This document shows positions 61,045-64,000 of a stretch of 64,000 nucleotides of DNA, piece by piece. Position numbers and translations under genes: made by a program. Within the stretch, counting starts at the first letter, position 1, and each line of letters starts with the position of its first letter. The stretch spans positions 248,001-312,000 of the forward strand of contig NZ_SDWT01000001.1 of assembly GCF_004137255.1 (NCBI RefSeq), read 5' to 3'. Source of the stretch: Nocardioides oleivorans. Its GTDB lineage: Bacteria; Actinomycetota; Actinomycetes; Propionibacteriales; Nocardioidaceae. Below the pieces are notes generated by a model. It had not been told where the DNA came from. It saw nothing but the letters and a program-made list of their open reading frames with translations, and made no database searches.

Positions 61045-62181
61045 ATGTTCTCCCTCTCCCGCTCCCGGGGCGGACGTCGTGTGGGTACGACGTACGCCCC
61101 GCTCGCCGCTGCCACCGCAGCGGTCCTCCTCCTCGGCGCCTGCTCGCCCGTCACGACGCAGTCGTCGTCCGCGACGGAGTCCGCGTCCGCGAGCGCCGTG
61201 CCCCACGTCTCCGACGTCACGCCGCTCGCCGACCCGCGCTCGTGGGAGGGCGTGGTCGACATCGCGCTGCCCGCGTCCGAGGTCGACCCGGTCGCCGACG
61301 ACCCGCGGTCCGACCTGCCCGTGACCGTCACCGACGCCCAGGGCACGCAGGTCACGGTCGAGGACACCTCGCGGATCCTCGCCCTCGACATCTACGGCAC
61401 GCTCTCGCAGACCGTCTACCAGCTCGGGCTCGGCGACAGCGTGGTCGGGCGCGACATCTCCTCGCAGTTCCCCGAGATCGCCGACCGGCCGCTGGTCACC
61501 AGCAACGGCCACGAGCTCAACGCCGAGTCGATCCTGGCGCTCGACCCGACCGTCGTGCTGACCGACACCTCGCTCGGCCCGTGGGACGTGATCCTCCAGG
61601 TCCGCGACGCCGGCATCCCGGTCGTGGTCACCGACTCCCACCGCGGCCTCGACAACCTGGCCTCGCTCACCAGCCAGGTCGCCGACGCGCTCGGCGTCCC
61701 GCAGGAGGGCAAGGAGCTCGGGCAGCGCATCGTCGACGAGGCCGACGCGATGGAGGCCGAGATCGCCGAGCTCGCGCCGAAGGACGTCAACGACCGGCTC
61801 CGCACGGTCTTCCTCTACGTCCGCGGCAGCTCGGGCGTCTACTACATGTTCGGCCAGGACTCCGGCGCCGACTCCCTCATCGAGGCCGTCGGCGCCTACG
61901 ACGTCAGCTCGGAGATCGGCTGGAAGGGGATGCGACCCCTCACCGACGAGGGCCTGGTCTCCGCCCAGCCCGACGTGGTGCTGATGATGAGCGAGGGCCT
62001 CGAGTCCGTCGGTGGCGTCGACGGGCTGCTGGAGCGGTTCCCGGCGCTCGCGCAGACCCCCGCCGGCGAGCACGAGCGCATCGTCGCGATGAACGACGAC
62101 CAGGTCCTCAGCTACGGCCCGCGCACCGCCGACGTGCTCAACGCCCTCGCGATCGCGCTCTACGCGCCGGAGGACCTGTGA
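61045..62181 (+). CDS. hmuT: Haem ABC transporter substrate-binding lipoprotein HmuT
   Basis: 378-aa periplasmic-binding-type lipoprotein of the FecB/HmuT family, the surface haem receptor of a haem importer. Signal peptide with lipobox LLGAC, lipid on Cys33; Ser-rich linker to about 52; then two lobes joined by a long helix. His156 (SNGHELN) and Tyr266/Tyr267 (GVYYMFG) are positioned like the axial haem ligands His/Tyr of corynebacterial HmuT; this supports haem over ferric siderophore. Overlaps the permease gene by 4 nt; under IdeR-type boxes. Confidence 0.88.
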   Translation: MFSLSRSRGGRRVGTTYAPLAAATAAVLLLGACSPVTTQSSSATESASASAVPHVSDVTPLADPRSWEGVVDIALPASEVDPVADDPRSDLPVTVTDAQGTQVTVEDTSRILALDIYGTLSQTVYQLGLGDSVVGRDISSQFPEIADRPLVTSNGHELNAESILALDPTVVLTDTSLGPWDVILQVRDAGIPVVVTDSHRGLDNLASLTSQVADALGVPQEGKELGQRIVDEADAMEAEIAELAPKDVNDRLRTVFLYVRGSSGVYYMFGQDSGADSLIEAVGAYDVSSEIGWKGMRPLTDEGLVSAQPDVVLMMSEGLESVGGVDGLLERFPALAQTPAGEHERIVAMNDDQVLSYGPRTADVLNALAIALYAPEDL

Positions 62182-63272
62182 CCGCGACGGCCGCGGCAGC
62201 GGTGCCGACCGCGACCGTACGACGTCTCACCCGGGGCCGCTCGCTCGGCCTCACCGGGTTCTTCGTCCTGCTGGGACTCGGCCTGGTCGTCGCGATCCTG
62301 GTCTCCGCCGGGTCGGGACAGCTCCCTATCCCGGCCGACGAGGTGGCCGGCTCCGTGCTCCACCGGATCGGCGTCGACTGGCTGCCGGTGCCCTCCCACC
62401 CGCGGGGCGATGACACCCTCTGGACCGTCCGCTTCCCGCGCGTCGCGATGGCGGCCCTCGTCGGCGCCGCGCTCGCGGTCGCCGGGGCCCTCATGCAGGG
62501 GGTGTTCGGCAACCCGCTCGCCGAGCCGAGCATCGTCGGCGTCTCCTCCGGGGCGGCGGTCGCGGCCGCGACCGTGATCGTCTTCGGCCTCACCTTCGCC
62601 GGCGACTGGACCGTCGCCGTCGCCGCGTTCGCCGGCGGGCTCGTGACCACGCTCCTCGTCTACGCCCTCGCCCGCTCGGGTGGGCGCACCGAGGTCGTCA
62701 CGCTGGTCCTGACCGGCATCGCGGTCAACGCCGTGGCCGGCGCGCTGCTGGCGCTCCTGATGTTCCTCGGCGACACCCAGGCCCGCGAGCAGATCGTCTT
62801 CTGGCAGCTCGGGAGCCTCAACGGCAGCCGCTGGCCCTACGTCGCGGTCGTCGCCCCCTTCGCGGTCGTCGGCATCGTCCTCGCGCTGCTCAGCGCCCGG
62901 AGCCTCGACCTGCTGGCCCTCGGCGAGCGCCCCGCCCGCCACCTCGGTGTGCACGTCGAGAAGCTGCGCATCGGCCTCATCGTGGTCGTCGCGCTCCTCA
63001 CCGCCGCCGCCGTGTCGTTCTGCGGGATCGTCGCCTTCGTCGGCCTGGTGGTGCCGCACCTCGTCCGGATGGTCACCGGCCCCGGCCACCGGCTCGTGAT
63101 CCCCGCCTGCCTGCTCGCGGGCAGCCTGGTCATCGTCGTGGCCGACCTCTGCGCCCGCACGCTCGTGGCCTACGCCGACCTGCCGCTCGGCATGCTCACC
63201 TCGCTCGTCGGCGGCCCGTTCTTCTTCTGGCTGCTCTGGCGCACCCGTCGTACGGCCGGGGGCTGGGCGTGA
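62178..63272 (+). CDS. hmuU: Haem ABC transporter permease HmuU (FecCD family)
   Basis: 364-aa BtuC/FecCD-type permease with about ten helices. Seen: WTVRFPRVAMAALVGAALAVAGALMQGVFGNPLAEPSIVGVSSGA (start of the family core), WQLGSLNGSRWPYV, and the coupling-loop region LGERPARHLGV that contacts the ATPase. It moves haem across the membrane as a dimer. GTG at 62178 overlaps the hmuT stop; the next gene starts in its own stop codon. Confidence 0.92.
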   Translation: MTATAAAAVPTATVRRLTRGRSLGLTGFFVLLGLGLVVAILVSAGSGQLPIPADEVAGSVLHRIGVDWLPVPSHPRGDDTLWTVRFPRVAMAALVGAALAVAGALMQGVFGNPLAEPSIVGVSSGAAVAAATVIVFGLTFAGDWTVAVAAFAGGLVTTLLVYALARSGGRTEVVTLVLTGIAVNAVAGALLALLMFLGDTQAREQIVFWQLGSLNGSRWPYVAVVAPFAVVGIVLALLSARSLDLLALGERPARHLGVHVEKLRIGLIVVVALLTAAAVSFCGIVAFVGLVVPHLVRMVTGPGHRLVIPACLLAGSLVIVVADLCARTLVAYADLPLGMLTSLVGGPFFFWLLWRTRRTAGGWA

Positions 63273-64000
63273 ACGCCGTCGCGGAAGTCCGCGCGATCAC
63301 CGTCTCCTTCGGGAGCCGGCGGGTGCTCGACGACGTCGACCTGGACCTGCACGCCGGCGAGGTGCTGGCGCTGGTCGGCCCCAACGGCACCGGCAAGTCC
63401 ACCCTGCTGGGCGTCGTCGCGGGCGACCTCGAGCCCGAGGCCGGCAGCGTGACGATCCACGGCAGGCCGGTCCGCGACTGGCGCCTGGCGGCGCTGGCGC
63501 GCGAGCGGGCGGTGCTGACGCAGGAGCAGCGGATCTCCTTCCCGTTCCCGGTGCGCGACGTCGTCGAGATGGGCCGGGCCCCGTGGCGCGGCCGCCCGGA
63601 GGAGGACCTCGACGACCTCGAGGTCGCCGCGGCGATGCAGACCACCGAGGTCGAGCACCTCGCCGGGCGCTCGTTCGGGTCGCTCTCCGGCGGCGAGAAG
63701 GGCCGGGCGTCGTTCGCCCGCGTGCTCGCCCAGCAGACCGGGATCGTGATGCTCGACGAGCCCACCGCCGCGCTCGACATCGGCCACCAGGAGACCCTGC
63801 TGGCCACCGCCGTCGAGCGTGCCCGCGCCGGCGCGGCCGTGCTCGTGGTGCTCCACGACCTCACCCTCGCCGCCGCCCACGCCGACCGGATGGTGCTGCT
63901 CGAGGAGGGTCGCGTCGTCGCGACCGGCACGCCCCACGACGTGCTCGACGCCGCGGTCCTGAGCCGCGTCTACCGCCACCCGGTCGAGGTCGTCGCGCAC
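63269..64000 (+). CDS. hmuV: Haem ABC transporter ATP-binding protein HmuV (3' end cut by window edge)
   Basis: 244 codons visible, open to the last base; the C terminus lies outside. Walker A GPNGTGKST at 37-45, Q-loop AVLTQEQ, signature LSGGEKGR, Walker B IVMLDEPTAALD and switch His in LHDLTLA. The extended EMGRAPWRGRPEED insertion is typical of HmuV/FepC haem or siderophore ATPases. GTG at 63269 overlaps the hmuU stop (GTGA). Powers the HmuU dimer. Confidence 0.92.
   Translation, partial: MNAVAEVRAITVSFGSRRVLDDVDLDLHAGEVLALVGPNGTGKSTLLGVVAGDLEPEAGSVTIHGRPVRDWRLAALARERAVLTQEQRISFPFPVRDVVEMGRAPWRGRPEEDLDDLEVAAAMQTTEVEHLAGRSFGSLSGGEKGRASFARVLAQQTGIVMLDEPTAALDIGHQETLLATAVERARAGAAVLVVLHDLTLAAAHADRMVLLEEGRVVATGTPHDVLDAAVLSRVYRHPVEVVAH

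Overview
The window is GC-rich (about 72%) actinobacterial chromosome with very short intergenic spaces, many GTG starts and start codons that overlap the previous stop (GTGA, ATGA, TGATG). The gene content fits a Nocardioides-like member of the Propionibacteriales: accE/maf next to a PccB/AccD5-type carboxylase, LpdA-type quinone reductase, a DUF222-HNH (13E12-type) protein and actinobacterial-only hypotheticals. The family placement is an inference from gene content and style; no rRNA gene is present. There is no prophage, insertion sequence, CRISPR array, tRNA or rRNA that I can support, and no gene-free stretch longer than about 300 bases.

Layout. 1-9.6 kb: hydrolases, a secreted lipoprotein, a HAD phosphatase, a fatty-acid/CoA oxidation pair (acyl-CoA dehydrogenase and 3-hydroxyacyl-CoA dehydrogenase) facing a TetR repressor, an oxidoreductase, L-2-hydroxyglutarate oxidase and an ArfB-like ribosome rescue factor. 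9.6-20 kb: purE-purK, a serine hydrolase with a stand-alone winged-helix regulator, then adenylate cyclase, PH-domain protein and birA on the minus strand, divergent from pccB-accE and a peptidase-maf pair. This order (purE, purK, PH protein, birA, accD5, accE, maf, and further on the carboxylase alpha subunit, nei, lpdA and a purine nucleoside phosphorylase) resembles the Mycobacterium tuberculosis Rv3275c-Rv3307 stretch, with accessory genes inserted. 20-29 kb: membrane proteins, a histidine kinase/response regulator/ABC exporter cassette, a DUF222-HNH protein, YnfA and another acyl-CoA dehydrogenase. 29-42 kb: secreted alkaline phosphatase, carboxylase alpha subunit with its biotin domain, two TetR-controlled oxidoreductase loci, an AraC regulator and pyruvate carboxylase. 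42-52 kb: secreted SpoIID-domain protein and SGNH lipoprotein, an MFS/GlcD-type oxidase/PucR regulator locus, two alpha/beta hydrolases and Nei. 52-61 kb: two flavoprotein disulfide-reductase paralogues, purine nucleoside phosphorylase, a uronate-dehydrogenase-like protein, a MerR/aldo-keto reductase pair, a DUF2252 protein and thiol peroxidase. 61-64 kb: an iron-regulated haem importer hmuTUV, cut by the right edge.

Metabolically the window is rich in biotin-dependent carboxylation: BirA charges the biotin domains of the acyl-CoA carboxylase alpha subunit and of pyruvate carboxylase, and the beta and epsilon subunits sit next to birA. Three acyl-CoA oxidation enzymes feed the same CoA-ester pool.

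The most informative non-coding signal is promoter architecture. In about 25-30 genes a hexamer of the form nAnnnT (TAGGGT, TAGCGT, TACGGT, GACACT and similar) lies 6-8 nt before the start codon with no Shine-Dalgarno site between, the layout of leaderless actinobacterial mRNAs. Several of these promoters carry palindromes placed exactly over the -10/-35 elements (TetR, MerR and IdeR/DtxR type), which allows regulon predictions directly from sequence. No wholly novel multi-gene system is evident; the best leads are the operator pairs, the stand-alone winged-helix regulator sharing a motif with its neighbour, and a 9-mer (AGGAGGGTC) that recurs far more often than base composition predicts.
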